DNA of 64,000 nucleotides from Bacillota bacterium (GCA_023435705.1 JAEYRH010000006.1:1-64000), one strand, 5' to 3'. Shown: positions 44,683 to 53,824, counted from the stretch's first letter. Numbers and translations are program-made. Notes: a model not told the origin generated them from the sequence alone.

Positions 44683-44759
44683 CATATCTGGAATCCGGTT
44701 GATGAGACGATGCATCTGAAGTAAAATGTGTTGGACTTAAGTTAATCGAGGTTGACAGT

Positions 44760-45656
44760 ATGCTATTTGCCCGTGATGTCTCCGGCCGCCTGTTTGCAAA
44801 AGACCCCGCCGTGGTAAAGCTCCACGGCACCTACTGGCTTTACCACTCCCTTTCCCCCAAGACCGACGGCCCCGGCTGGACGATCGGCATCGCCCGGTCC
44901 GCCGACATGGAGCACTGGGAGGTGGCCGGCGAAATCATGCCCACGCAGGACTGCGAAAAGAACGGAATTGCCGCGCCCGGCGCGATCGTGCTGGACGGCG
45001 TGATCCACCTGTTTTACCAGACCTACGGCAACGGCAGGCAGGACGCCATTTGCCATGCCACATCCACAGACGGCCTCACCTTTGTGAAGGATGAATCGAA
45101 TCCGGTTTATCGACCAGAGGCCACCTGGTGCTGCGGCAGGGCCATTGACGCCGATGTGTGCGTGTTCAATGGCAGGCTGCACCTGTATTTCGCCACACGC
45201 GACCATTCGTTCCGCATCCAGAAAGTGGGCGGGGCGGTGGCGGAGTTGGATTCGGGGTTTTCCGCCGGTGCATGGAGGCCGCTGGCGAACCAGGCTCTGC
45301 TGAGCCCGGAGCTTGCCTGGGAGAGCGAGTGCATCGAGGCCCCTGCGTGCGTCTGCCAGGATGGCAAGATTTATCTGTTTTACGGCGGCTCCTACAACTG
45401 CACGCCGCAGCAGGTTGGCTGCGCGGTGTCATCGGATGGTGTGTTTTTCGAGAGGATTGGCGCGGAGCCCTTTCTTACCAACGGGCCTGCCGGTGCGTGG
45501 AACGCCAGTGAGTCAGGTCATCCCTTCGCATTCCGTGATGAAGACGGTAGGGTGCACCTGTTTTATCAGGGCAGTCCTGATAATGGGGTAACATGGTGTG
45601 TTTCCAGGGTTGAGATCGGCTTTGCGGGCGACAAGCCGTGTATGATTGCTCAATAG
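44760..45656 (+). CDS. GH43-like five-bladed beta-propeller glycosidase
   Basis: The 298-residue protein has the five-bladed pattern of GH43/GH32-like enzymes: K-D-P-A-V-V (candidate catalytic base Asp) near the N terminus, A-I-D-A-D-V, E-C-I-E-A-P-A-C (candidate acid Glu) and repeated H-L-F-Y-Q or Y-L-F-Y-G blade strands. GH43 enzymes remove arabinose, xylose or similar sugars from plant polysaccharides. It has no signal peptide and so should act on imported oligosaccharides. GAGGT lies about eight bases before the ATG. Its own promoter is not clear. The family assignment could also be a related propeller family. Confidence 0.75.
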   Translation: MLFARDVSGRLFAKDPAVVKLHGTYWLYHSLSPKTDGPGWTIGIARSADMEHWEVAGEIMPTQDCEKNGIAAPGAIVLDGVIHLFYQTYGNGRQDAICHATSTDGLTFVKDESNPVYRPEATWCCGRAIDADVCVFNGRLHLYFATRDHSFRIQKVGGAVAELDSGFSAGAWRPLANQALLSPELAWESECIEAPACVCQDGKIYLFYGGSYNCTPQQVGCAVSSDGVFFERIGAEPFLTNGPAGAWNASESGHPFAFRDEDGRVHLFYQGSPDNGVTWCVSRVEIGFAGDKPCMIAQ

Positions 45657-45830
45657 GAGCACCGTGCCAATTCATGGAGTAAGTTTTTTAGGAGCGCAAT
45701 CACCCGTGCTTCTGTCATTTTTTGTCACAAAGGAACTTTTGACGCGAAAAGTTGCTCTAAATGGCGAAGGTGCCAGTGCAAACCGTTGTGCAGCGTGACC
45801 GCCGACGGTGATTTTGATTGGAGATGTTGT

Positions 45831-47336
45831 ATGAAGAAGCTGATTCTGCCGGCGATCGCTCTGCTGCTTTGCGCGTTGTTGATCTCTCCTGCTGCGCTTG
45901 CGGAACCCGGCAGTGTTGCTGTGCCAAAGCCGGTGGGCACCGCCTCGCCAAGAGATTGGGACAAGCTGGCCCCCGGCGGCGAGTTATCGCCTGAGGCGAT
46001 CAATGGAGGGTCTGCGATCCTCATCGACGCTGTGACGGGCAAGGTGTTGTATACAAAGAATGAAAAGCTCAAGCGCTATCCGGCCAGCACCACGAAAATC
46101 ATGACATGCTTGCTGGCTCTCGAAAGTGGCAAGGATCTGGCTGGCATCGTGACGGTTGGTGATTTGCCCGAAGAGGTTTTTGCTTCTGATTCTGTAAATA
46201 TCAAGCTGAAGAAAGGCGAGAAGATCGCCTTTGGTGACTTGCTGAAAGCGCTGATGCTGAAGTCGGCCAATGACGCGGCGGATGCCATCGCCATCCATGT
46301 GGCGGGTTCAGTCGGCGCCTTCGTGGAGCAGATGAATCAAAAAGCGCAGATTCTTGGCATGACCGGCACGCACTACACCTGCACCAATGGGTTGACCGAT
46401 AGTGAGGAGCACTACACCACTGCGCTTGATATGGCTACGCTGGCGCTTGAGGCGATGAAGCACCCGGAATTCGCAACGCTGGTGAGCACCTCATCGGGCA
46501 GGATTGAGCCCACCAACAAAACGAGCAAGCCCAGGGAGTTCTCCAGCTCCAACATGCTGCTGTTTGATGATGTATATGGCTATGTGTATGCCAAGGGCAT
46601 CAAGACCGGGTTTACGAGCATGGCGAAGAACTGCCTCATCTCCGCGGCGGAGAAGGATGGCAGGAAGCTCATCGCCGTGGATTTGTTTGTGGAAGAGCGA
46701 AACAGGATGTGGCCGGATAGTGTCACAATGTTTGAATATGGCTTCAACAATTTTGAAACGGTCAACCTGCGCGGGGTGCTGGCAAACCAGACGGTTCAGT
46801 TGCCGGTAAAAGAGGCTGCCAGCGACGATCTTGAACAGGGCAGCCTGTTGCTGGCGGTAAAGCCGCAGGGCGATGGATGGATCACCGGCCGAAAGGGTGA
46901 AATTGAGGATTTTTCCGGCGACCCATCAGTGCTCACCAAGGAGTTGACCTTCGTGAAGGACACTGCGCCAATCCAGAACGGCGAGACGGTGGGCACGGCA
47001 ACCTACTTTTTTGAGGGCAAACCAGTGCTCACTTGTGACCTCGTGGCCTCCCGCAACGTGGAGAAGTTCGCCACACCGGAGCCGACTGTGGCTCCTACGG
47101 CCACGAGAGCCTCTGCCACACACCCCACCGAAGAACTCTCGGCAAAGCCCTCTGCAACCGGACCGGTCCAGCCCGGATCCTCCGGCAACGGAATGGCCAC
47201 GCTGCTGCTGATTGCGGCGGTGGCGCTGGCTGTTGCCGTAGTGCTGGTGATCTTCGTGGCGAGAGCCGGCCGGCGCGGGGCAAGGCAATCTGCAGCACGC
47301 TCCAGCCGACCCGATGGCAGAGCCAGGATGAGATGA
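45831..47336 (+). CDS. D-alanyl-D-alanine carboxypeptidase, DacF-like
   Basis: The 501-residue penicillin-binding protein has a signal peptide ending near ALA, the SxxK box S-T-T-K, the SxN box S-A-N and the KTG box in K-G-I-K-T-G. It trims the last D-Ala from peptidoglycan pentapeptides on the outer face. After the catalytic and C-terminal beta domain there is a Thr/Pro-rich linker, then a membrane helix (TLLLIAAVALAVAVVLVIFV) and a basic tail that anchors it. The ATG at 45831 has GGAGA about eight bases upstream. A small hairpin (45734-45753) lies in the leader. In spore formers, DacF-type enzymes act in forespore cortex assembly. Confidence 0.92.
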   Translation: MKKLILPAIALLLCALLISPAALAEPGSVAVPKPVGTASPRDWDKLAPGGELSPEAINGGSAILIDAVTGKVLYTKNEKLKRYPASTTKIMTCLLALESGKDLAGIVTVGDLPEEVFASDSVNIKLKKGEKIAFGDLLKALMLKSANDAADAIAIHVAGSVGAFVEQMNQKAQILGMTGTHYTCTNGLTDSEEHYTTALDMATLALEAMKHPEFATLVSTSSGRIEPTNKTSKPREFSSSNMLLFDDVYGYVYAKGIKTGFTSMAKNCLISAAEKDGRKLIAVDLFVEERNRMWPDSVTMFEYGFNNFETVNLRGVLANQTVQLPVKEAASDDLEQGSLLLAVKPQGDGWITGRKGEIEDFSGDPSVLTKELTFVKDTAPIQNGETVGTATYFFEGKPVLTCDLVASRNVEKFATPEPTVAPTATRASATHPTEELSAKPSATGPVQPGSSGNGMATLLLIAAVALAVAVVLVIFVARAGRRGARQSAARSSRPDGRARMR

Positions 47337-47466
47337 GGCATGGATAACTGATAGGGTATCATATACGTAAAATTCCACAAACGGTGAGTGTATCTATTTC
47401 ACATGCGATTGTGATAGAATATCGCAGAACACTTTATCAATAGGAGCGGCCGGTGCAGAAGAAACT

Positions 47467-48912
47467 GTGTCAGGCAACCGGATTATGAATTTGTTAAGAA
47501 AAATTTTCCCCAACCGAAAACGCGTGGTGTGGGTAAGTGTTGCCGCTGTGGCGCTGGGGTTACTGGCGTTCGGCGGGGCGAAAGTTTACCGCATACTCTA
47601 CACACCGCAAGACCTCTTTCCCGCAGCAACGACGAAACCTGCGGTTACTGCGACGAGTGCACCTTCAGCTACGCTGCCGGGCCTCGGCGAGAGCCCCCAG
47701 GTCACAAAGGCGCCGGATTTGACACCCACTCCGGCACCCACGCCCGGCATCACCGAAAGCACTGACATCCTCAACATCATGCTGATCGGCATCGACAGGA
47801 GCCAGACCGAGGGAAAGGGCTCCGGGCGTGACCCTCATTCCGATGTGATGATGGTGTTGGCAATCAACTTTAAGAAGAAAACGGCTGATCTTATTTCGTT
47901 GCCCCGTGACACTTTTGTGCACGCGCCGCAAATCATGAACGGTGTCTATAAGCTGAATGCCTCGCTAAACGTGGGCGGCGGCTTTGCGGCCCCAAACGGA
48001 GCCGGTTTCATGAAGGTCTGTGAGGCCGCCAAATACATGTTGGGCGGCCTCTCCGTGGATTATTACTATGCAGTGGATTTCACCTCACTCGTGCAGGTGA
48101 TTGACACCATCGGCGGCGTGGATTATGAGGTGGAAAACCGCGCCTACAGCCTCCAGCACAAGAAGGGCATGCAGCACATGAACGGTGCTGATGTGCTGTT
48201 TTACTTGCGCACCAGGAAGGTGGGGCCTGAACAAGGTGACTCCAACCGGGTGAAGCGGCAAAAAAAGCTGCTTGTCGCAATCTTTGAGCAGCTGAAGAAG
48301 AATGGCAAACTCTCCATGGTGCCAGACTTGGTAAGTTCTGCCAGAAGCGGCATCTATACCAACACAAATATGGAGCAGACGCTTGCGCTGGCCAACTTTG
48401 CTAAAGGTCTGAACCCTGACAAGATCGGGATGTACTCCATGGAAGGGCCCCGCTATGACAGCGGAGGGTGGCGGTACACCTTCACCGACCAGAAACAACG
48501 TCAAACGATCATCAAGACCGTGTATGGCATCGATGTGCCGGAGCAGACGCACAGCTCTCACAATTACGCAGTTTGGTTGATGAATTATGGACTGGACTCG
48601 ATCCGATCCCTCAAGACGGTGCGGAAGCTGCTCGACGATGCCGGTATTCAAAATAACAGCAGCGTCACCGCCCAGCAGGCTGCAAAAGACACGCTGAACG
48701 CTTATCTGGAAGCGCAGGCTGCCTACGAACGGGCTTCATTGTCGTTGAGCAGCGCTGACAGGCGCAAGATGGCATCTGAGATCAAGGCCATGCGCGCTGC
48801 GGCGGAGAAGTTGGCAAAGCTCATTGACTACAAGGAGAAGCTTGTGTGGCAGTATTCCAGACCTTTTTGGTTGGACCCGGCCATCAACGAGGTGGATGTG
48901 GATTTCCGCTGA
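47467..48912 (+). CDS. LytR-CpsA-Psr (LCP) family protein
   Basis: The 481-residue protein has a cytoplasmic basic N terminus, one membrane helix (about residues 19-40), a Thr/Pro linker and the LCP domain with L-I-G-I-D-R, H-S-D-V-M-M, S-L-P-R-D-T and R-T-R-K motifs; Arg and Asp residues bind the polyprenyl pyrophosphate. LCP enzymes transfer teichoic acids or other glycopolymers to peptidoglycan outside the membrane. A C-terminal helical region of about 90 residues is added. The start may be the GTG at 47467 or the ATG at 47485; neither has a strong ribosome site. It lies 131 bases after the dacF-like gene. Confidence 0.92.
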   Translation: MSGNRIMNLLRKIFPNRKRVVWVSVAAVALGLLAFGGAKVYRILYTPQDLFPAATTKPAVTATSAPSATLPGLGESPQVTKAPDLTPTPAPTPGITESTDILNIMLIGIDRSQTEGKGSGRDPHSDVMMVLAINFKKKTADLISLPRDTFVHAPQIMNGVYKLNASLNVGGGFAAPNGAGFMKVCEAAKYMLGGLSVDYYYAVDFTSLVQVIDTIGGVDYEVENRAYSLQHKKGMQHMNGADVLFYLRTRKVGPEQGDSNRVKRQKKLLVAIFEQLKKNGKLSMVPDLVSSARSGIYTNTNMEQTLALANFAKGLNPDKIGMYSMEGPRYDSGGWRYTFTDQKQRQTIIKTVYGIDVPEQTHSSHNYAVWLMNYGLDSIRSLKTVRKLLDDAGIQNNSSVTAQQAAKDTLNAYLEAQAAYERASLSLSSADRRKMASEIKAMRAAAEKLAKLIDYKEKLVWQYSRPFWLDPAINEVDVDFR

Positions 48913-48947
48913 GTAAATCAGCATCAGTGAAGCAGGATCCAAAAACC

Positions 48948-48977
48948 AGAGACGTGCCAAAGGGCCGTCTCTTTTTT
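48948..48977 (+). terminator. Terminator of the LCP gene
   Basis: AGAGACG(T)GCC pairs with GGC-CGTCTCT with one bulge, followed by TTTTTT at 48972-48977. Confidence 0.85.
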
Positions 48978-49002
48978 GATGGGTCCAAGTTTCACGCCTG
49001 GA

Positions 49003-49031
49003 ATGTTAATTTCATGTTAAGTGTATGTTAT
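49003..49031 (+). promoter_or_regulatory. Pho-box-like site: three direct repeats with an 11-bp period
   Basis: ATGTTAA (49003-49009), ATGTTAA (49014-49020) and ATGTTAT (49025-49031) are separated by four bases each. The reverse strand reads TTAACAT, close to the TTAACA repeats bound by PhoP in Bacillus. The array ends four bases before the -35 box, an activator position. The same ATGTTAA pair is found upstream of the other phosphate operon. Confidence 0.6.
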
Positions 49032-49034
49032 GGG

Positions 49035-49064
49035 TTGATGAAACTGTTCACAATCCATTAGAAT
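49035..49064 (+). promoter_or_regulatory. Promoter of the Na/Pi cotransporter gene
   Basis: TTGATG (49035-49040), 18 bp, TAGAAT (49059-49064). The weak boxes fit a promoter needing activation from the repeats upstream. Confidence 0.6.
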
Positions 49065-49112
49065 AAAAAGTCGAGGTCTTGCGAAACGAATCCAAATAGT
49101 TGGGAGAGCTGC

Positions 49113-50726
49113 ATGAGTATTGTACAAGTCTTCCTGTTGATGGGCGGTCTGGGTATGTTCCTGTATGGCATGAAGATGATGTCAGACGGATTGGAACAGG
49201 CTGCAGGAGACAGGATGCGCCGCACGCTGGAGGTGCTGACCACCAACCGTTTTGCCGGTGTGGCAGTGGGTGCAGGCGTAACGGCGGTGGTTCAGAGCTC
49301 ATCTGCAACCACGGTGATGGTGGTGGGTTTTGTGAACGCGGGCCTGATGACGTTGCTGCAGGCCACGGGCGTGATCATGGGTGCCAACATCGGCACCACC
49401 ATTACAGCGCAAATCATCGCATTCAAGCTGTCAGACATCGCGCCTCTGTTTATTTTTGTGGGCATGGTGTTGAGTGTCTTTGTCCGGAAGCGGTTGGTCT
49501 CACGCATCGGGTATATTGTTCTCGGGTTCGGCGTGCTGTTTGTGGGCATGAACCTGATGGCCCAAGCCATGAAGCCACTGCAGGAGATTGAGGCGTTTCG
49601 CAACTTTCTTGTGAACTTCCGCAACCCTCTTGTTGGTGTAGCTGTTGGCGCGATATTTACTGCTGTGATACAAAGCTCCTCAGCATCTGTTGGTATTCTG
49701 CAGGCTCTGGCGATGCTGGGCCTGATTGGGCTGGACAACGCGGTGTATGTGATCCTTGGGCAAAACATCGGCACCTGCATCACGGCAGTGCTGGCCGCCA
49801 TTGGCACCAGTGCAAATTCCAAGCGCACCGCCGGTATCCACCTGATGTTCAACATCATCGGCACAATTATTTTCTTAATCATATTGGCCGTCTTTCCTTT
49901 GCTGACCGAATGGGTCAAATCGGTCTCTGGAGATAATGTGAGCAGGCAAATAGCTAACTTTCACACCCTCTTCAATGTAACGGTTACAATATTGCTCTTT
50001 CCCTTTGCCAGGCAGATGGTTTGGCTGATCACCAAGATCCTGCCGGAGAAGCCGGATCCCCATAGGGTTGAGAAAAAGCTTTTGTATCTGGATGACCGCA
50101 TAGCCCAGACACCGGCCATCGCGCTGACGCAAACCATCCGGGAACTCACCCGCATGGGGCGTATCGCCAGCGCCAACCTGAACCTTGCGGTTGAGGCATT
50201 CTTCGAAAAGAATGAAGAAAAGGCCAATCGGGTGTTTGAGGTTGAAAAGACAATCAACTTCCTGAATCACGAGATCATCGATTATCTCGTGCGGGTGCGC
50301 GCCCTGGAGCTCCCGGAGCATGATATGAAGGTGTTGGGAGGCCTGTTCCATGTGGTCAGCGACATCGAACGGGTGGGAGACCACGCGGAAAACATTGCGG
50401 AGTATGCGCTGATCCTCACCGAGGGCCGCGTCAAGATGACGCAGGAGGGGATGGATGAACTCAAGACCATGGCCGATAAGGCAATGGAAACTTTGAACGC
50501 CTGCCTGGAGCTGTTTGAGCGGCGGGATCTTCAGCACGTCTCAATTGTCGTGGCTCTTGAGGAAGAGGTGGATGAGATGCAGAGCCGGTTTGTGCAGAAC
50601 CACATCAACCGCCTGCAGGAGCGGGCTTGCCACCCGCAGTATGGTGTGGTGTTCACCGACATGATCACAGACCTGGAGCGCGTGGCCGACCACGCCACAA
50701 ACATTGCCTATTCATTGAAGGACTGA
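49113..50726 (+). CDS. Na+/phosphate cotransporter with C-terminal PhoU-like domain
   Basis: The 537-residue protein has two inverted Na/Pi cotransporter repeats. Each has the signature Q-S-S-S-A (QSSSATT and QSSSASV). About eight membrane helices reach to residue 310, followed by a cytoplasmic PhoU-like helical bundle (residues of about 345-537) with E-R-V-G-D-H-A-E-N and E-R-V-A-D-H-A-T-N, the metal-binding E/D motifs of PhoU. It imports phosphate with sodium. The ATG is preceded by GGGAGAG. The upstream TGTTAA repeats suggest activation when phosphate is scarce. It is a single-gene unit ended by a hairpin. Confidence 0.93.
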   Translation: MSIVQVFLLMGGLGMFLYGMKMMSDGLEQAAGDRMRRTLEVLTTNRFAGVAVGAGVTAVVQSSSATTVMVVGFVNAGLMTLLQATGVIMGANIGTTITAQIIAFKLSDIAPLFIFVGMVLSVFVRKRLVSRIGYIVLGFGVLFVGMNLMAQAMKPLQEIEAFRNFLVNFRNPLVGVAVGAIFTAVIQSSSASVGILQALAMLGLIGLDNAVYVILGQNIGTCITAVLAAIGTSANSKRTAGIHLMFNIIGTIIFLIILAVFPLLTEWVKSVSGDNVSRQIANFHTLFNVTVTILLFPFARQMVWLITKILPEKPDPHRVEKKLLYLDDRIAQTPAIALTQTIRELTRMGRIASANLNLAVEAFFEKNEEKANRVFEVEKTINFLNHEIIDYLVRVRALELPEHDMKVLGGLFHVVSDIERVGDHAENIAEYALILTEGRVKMTQEGMDELKTMADKAMETLNACLELFERRDLQHVSIVVALEEEVDEMQSRFVQNHINRLQERACHPQYGVVFTDMITDLERVADHATNIAYSLKD

Positions 50727-50752
50727 TTCGCTTATATTGCGATAATAGAAAG

Positions 50753-50783
50753 GGCCTCCGTGGAAATTCGCGGAGGCCTTTTG
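50753..50783 (+). terminator. Terminator shared by the convergent phosphate and SGNH genes
   Basis: GGCCTCCG(TG) at 50753-50762 pairs with (CG)CGGAGGCC at 50769-50778 and is followed by TTTTG. The minus strand also has T residues after the stem, so it may serve both sides. Confidence 0.8.
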
Positions 50784-50808
50784 TCAGCAGGAACAGTCTC
50801 CCGCGAGA

Positions 50809-51531
50809 TCACATCAGCAGCGTGTCCAGCAGCGCCTGCGCAAACAGCCCGTGCATCTCTCTGGTGGGGTGGTTGAGTTGGTTTGCCAGCAAGGCAGTCA
50901 CATCCACGCCGCACCGGTCCAACTGCTTCCAGGTCTTGTAGCAATCGCACACAGGCACCCCTTCCTCCGCACAGACTTCCTTCGCGCATTGCATATAGGC
51001 ATCCATCACGCCGTCGTTCTGAAGCCCTGCGCACTTCACCGCCAGATCAATTAAAAACTGGTCTTTGATCAGCGGGCTGACCCTTGTGTTCATCATATTG
51101 GGAGTCAGAAAAACCGTCTCAATCTTTTCCTCTTTTAAGCGCCGGAAGACCCCGCGCAGGGCGTCGGCGTATTCACCCACCTTCTCCACACCCTTGTGCG
51201 CATCGTTCAGGCCATAACATACGACCACAAGGTCCGGGGAAAACCGCAGCACGTCGCGCTCCAGGCGTTTCAGACCATTGGGGGCGCTGTCGCCGCCGAT
51301 GCCCGCGTTCACAATATTCAGCGGCACAGCGGGGTAAAGCTGGTTGAGCATTTTCCTGAACCGGGCGTGATACACATTTTCGTGGTCGTAGAGGGCGTCA
51401 GTCCTGTTGTCTCCGGCCATGAAGATTTCAAAGCTGCCGTGTGTCACGCTGTCACCCAGGAACGCCGCGGTGACCGGCCCGGTGCCAAACAGGTTGTTGT
51501 TTCTTTCAGAGAGCTTTTTCAGGAATTCCAT
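50809..51531 (-). CDS. SGNH/GDSL hydrolase
   Basis: The 240-residue protein has all blocks of the SGNH family: G-D-S-V-T (nucleophile Ser), G-I-G-G-D-S (Gly), G-L-N-D (Asn) and a final N-H-P-T (His). Such enzymes are esterases or lipases, often removing acetyl groups from sugars. There is no signal peptide, so it should act in the cytoplasm, maybe on imported acetylated oligosaccharides. The start ATG at 51531 follows GGAGG. It is convergent with the phosphate transporter gene. Confidence 0.9.
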   Translation of the reverse strand: MEFLKKLSERNNNLFGTGPVTAAFLGDSVTHGSFEIFMAGDNRTDALYDHENVYHARFRKMLNQLYPAVPLNIVNAGIGGDSAPNGLKRLERDVLRFSPDLVVVCYGLNDAHKGVEKVGEYADALRGVFRRLKEEKIETVFLTPNMMNTRVSPLIKDQFLIDLAVKCAGLQNDGVMDAYMQCAKEVCAEEGVPVCDCYKTWKQLDRCGVDVTALLANQLNHPTREMHGLFAQALLDTLLM

Positions 51532-51602
51532 CACTGCCTCCTGTTTTTCATAGGGGTTTGCATATTGGCATGCAACAGTATAGCACTGGGAAAGACAGCT
51601 GT

Positions 51603-51631
51603 AAAAAACGCCTTGATGGTTTCATCAAGGC
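51603..51631 (-). terminator. Terminator of the lytic transglycosylase gene
   Basis: A perfect 9-bp stem (GCCTTGATG at 51610-51618 with 51623-51631). On the minus strand it is followed by TTTTTT. It lies about 36 bases after the stop at 51667. Confidence 0.85.
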
Positions 51632-51666
51632 AATGCTGTGAGGAATGATTGGTATTTTTTGTCAGG

Positions 51667-52407
51667 CTATTCTTCTGATTGAAAAATCACATTGCCCGGC
51701 TCACGGTCAGCATCAAGTGCCTCAAGCAGTTTCATCTCAGCGGTAATCTTCAGCATGAGCAGCGTGGGCAGGCTTTCACCACCAACGTCTTGCGCCTCAG
51801 CGGGGGCTGCCACGGCGCTGGCCGCCACCGCATGAGTGCTGTTGCTGACGGACGCTACGGCTTGTGTGCCGGAGGAGCCATAGGATGCGGTGGAGAATTC
51901 TCCGATCACATTGCGCAGCACCTTGTTCACATAACCCTGCGCGAAAGTCGGTACGGTGTTTCCGTGTTTGCGCACGGTCCCTGGCCCTGCGTTGTAGGCG
52001 GCGAGGGTGAGCTCCACATCACCGTCATACTTTTTGAGCAGCATGTTCAGGTATTTTGCCCCGCCCATGATGTTCTGCTCGGGGTCATAGGCATCCTTCA
52101 CGCCCAGCCATGCCGCTGTGCGCGGCATCAGCTGCATGATGCCCATTGCGCCGCAGCGGGAGGTGGCATTGGCGTGGTAGTTGGACTCCACCTTAGCCAC
52201 GGCCTTCAATAGGTTCAGCGGCACGTTGTATTTCTGCGCTGCCGCCGCAAAGATGGCGTCATAGCCGGTGTTTGTTTGGCCTTGCGACTGGCTGATTGCG
52301 CTGCTTAGCACGCCGGAAAAGCCCGCCAATGCTTCCTTGCTGATGAAGAGCGGGTGGTTGGTGGATGATATTGCGGAATAATTGATATTGATGCTGTTCA
52401 GATTCAT
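51667..52407 (-). CDS. Lytic transglycosylase domain protein
   Basis: The 246-residue protein has a SLT/goose-lysozyme-like domain: V-E-S-N-Y-H (catalytic Glu), G-A-M-G-I-M-Q-L-M-P, and A-Y-N-A-G-P-G at the end. Such enzymes cleave the glycan of peptidoglycan between MurNAc and GlcNAc with an anhydro product. No ordinary signal peptide is seen; the N terminus is polar and Ser/Asn-rich, as in some flagellar or phage-type enzymes. The start ATG at 52407 has AAGGA eight bases upstream. The C-terminal 70 residues are Ala/Ser-rich. It is the second gene after the GH3 enzyme, 89 bases away. Confidence 0.88.
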   Translation of the reverse strand: MNLNSININYSAISSTNHPLFISKEALAGFSGVLSSAISQSQGQTNTGYDAIFAAAAQKYNVPLNLLKAVAKVESNYHANATSRCGAMGIMQLMPRTAAWLGVKDAYDPEQNIMGGAKYLNMLLKKYDGDVELTLAAYNAGPGTVRKHGNTVPTFAQGYVNKVLRNVIGEFSTASYGSSGTQAVASVSNSTHAVAASAVAAPAEAQDVGGESLPTLLMLKITAEMKLLEALDADREPGNVIFQSEE

Positions 52408-52496
52408 CGCATGGTCCTTTGTTGGGGATGCATAGGGGCTCGTTTCCCCATCATATTGTATTTCGGCAGAATGGGGGGGATCATTAGCAGGTTTTG

Positions 52497-53768
52497 TTAT
52501 TCGTGTATGGCGATTTCCGTCAGCCCCATCTTCGCCCACACAATCCGGAGGGCGCTTTCCTCCAGCCTTTCCCTTGTGATTCTGCCGCTCTTCACAGCCT
52601 CAGTCAGAGTTTCCAGTGCGGCTTTCTGCTTCTCCGGGTATTTGCCGATCAACACCACATCGCCGCCGGCCAGGATGAACTTCACACATGCCTCGCCGAT
52701 TTTATAGTTGCTGGTGATGGCCCCCATGCGCATGTCGTCGGAAAACACAATGCCCTGAAAGCCCATTTCATTGCGGAGCAGGCCGGTGATCACGTTTTTG
52801 CTGAGGCTCGCCGGATATTTGCTGTCCAATGCCGGCACCAGCAGGTGGCCCACCAGGATCGCGTCCACCTTCTTTTCAATCGCGGCGGCAAAGGGTTTCA
52901 GCGCATAGGCCTTGAGTTCAGCCTTGGTTGCATTTACCACTGGCAGCACCTTGTGAGAGTCATCGGCGGTCAGTCCGTGGCCGGGGAAGTGCTTGCCCAG
53001 GGCCAGCACGCCTCCGTCCTGGGTGCCTGTGATGGCGTACCCAATCAGCTTTGACACCTTCTTTGGATCGGTGCCAAACATGCGGTTGCCCATAAAGGTT
53101 TGGCTGGGGTCCGGCGCGATATCCAGCACCGGGGCGAAGTTGATGTTCACGCCGACACGCCGCAGTTCCTTGGCCACCCGGAAGTATTGGTCATAGATTT
53201 CCTTGGTGTTGTTGCGGCGGCCCATCGTGGCTGCTGAACGGGTGGAGGGCTTCCAGGGCAGGCGGTGCACGATGCCGCCCTCCTCATCGATGGCGATGAA
53301 GAGCGGCAGCTGGGGAGTGGGATTACTTTCTTCCAACGCGGCGGTCAGCCTTTTGGTCTGTTCAAAATTCTTCACGTTCCAGCCGAAGAGCATCACGCCG
53401 CCCACCTTGTAGTTATGATAAAGCGCAGCCACCTCTTCCGGCATTGTTTCCGTGCCGGAAAAGCCAAGCATTACCATCTGGCCCAGCAACTCCTCGTTGG
53501 TCATGGCGGCAACAATCTGCTCCGCCGTCAGCAATGGGTCAGGCGTGGGTTGAGTGGCGGGTGTTGGCAATGGTGAATCGGTGGGCGACGCTGTCGGTAT
53601 GGGCGAAGGCGAGGGGGAGGGAGTCGGTGCCACCGATGGTGTTACTGTGGCGGTGGTTGCCTGCGGTGAGGCCGCAATGGTTGATTGGGGCTCCGGAGTG
53701 CCAACACAAGCCTGCAACAATACAAGCGCCAAAGCCAGGGCCAGGGCGTGGATCCAACGTTTTGGCAT
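52497..53768 (-). CDS. GH3 family beta-N-acetylhexosaminidase, NagZ-like lipoprotein
   Basis: The 423-residue protein has a lipoprotein signal (L-L-Q-A-C), a Thr/Pro/Ser-rich linker of about 60 residues and a GH3 domain with K-H-F-P-G-H-G and D-S-H (the His/Asp pair of NagZ) and F-S-D-D-M-R-M-G-A (nucleophile Asp). It removes GlcNAc from peptidoglycan fragments, here outside the membrane. The ATG at 53768 is set by the promoter: transcription should start at about 53789, so the longer in-frame ATG at 53789 would have no leader. The lytic transglycosylase gene follows, so both probably act on wall turnover. Confidence 0.92.
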   Translation of the reverse strand: MPKRWIHALALALALVLLQACVGTPEPQSTIAASPQATTATVTPSVAPTPSPSPSPIPTASPTDSPLPTPATQPTPDPLLTAEQIVAAMTNEELLGQMVMLGFSGTETMPEEVAALYHNYKVGGVMLFGWNVKNFEQTKRLTAALEESNPTPQLPLFIAIDEEGGIVHRLPWKPSTRSAATMGRRNNTKEIYDQYFRVAKELRRVGVNINFAPVLDIAPDPSQTFMGNRMFGTDPKKVSKLIGYAITGTQDGGVLALGKHFPGHGLTADDSHKVLPVVNATKAELKAYALKPFAAAIEKKVDAILVGHLLVPALDSKYPASLSKNVITGLLRNEMGFQGIVFSDDMRMGAITSNYKIGEACVKFILAGGDVVLIGKYPEKQKAALETLTEAVKSGRITRERLEESALRIVWAKMGLTEIAIHE

Positions 53769-53795
53769 CGTGATAGATCTCTTCGTCATGCGATT

Positions 53796-53824
53796 ATTAT
53801 AGCATGCGGAACATTCTCTTTGAA
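53796..53824 (-). promoter_or_regulatory. Promoter of the GH3 gene, overlapping the recG promoter
   Basis: On the minus strand TTCAAA (53824-53819), 17 bp, TATAAT (53801-53796) with TGC before it. The -35 box shares five base pairs with the recG -35 box. Confidence 0.7.

Noticed and set aside
43268..44830. Open frame of 520 codons on the minus strand, antisense to the beta-helix gene
   Set aside because: It is the mirror of a strong plus-strand gene with clear family repeats and a ribosome site; the antisense product has no known pattern and only reflects high GC in third positions.
45734..45753. AACTTTT/AAAAGTT hairpin upstream of the dacF-like gene
   Set aside because: Only seven A/T-rich pairs; too weak to call a terminator or operator.
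49292..49918. 208-codon minus-strand frame inside the Na/Pi transporter gene
   Set aside because: Antisense of membrane helices with QSSS repeats; no independent support.
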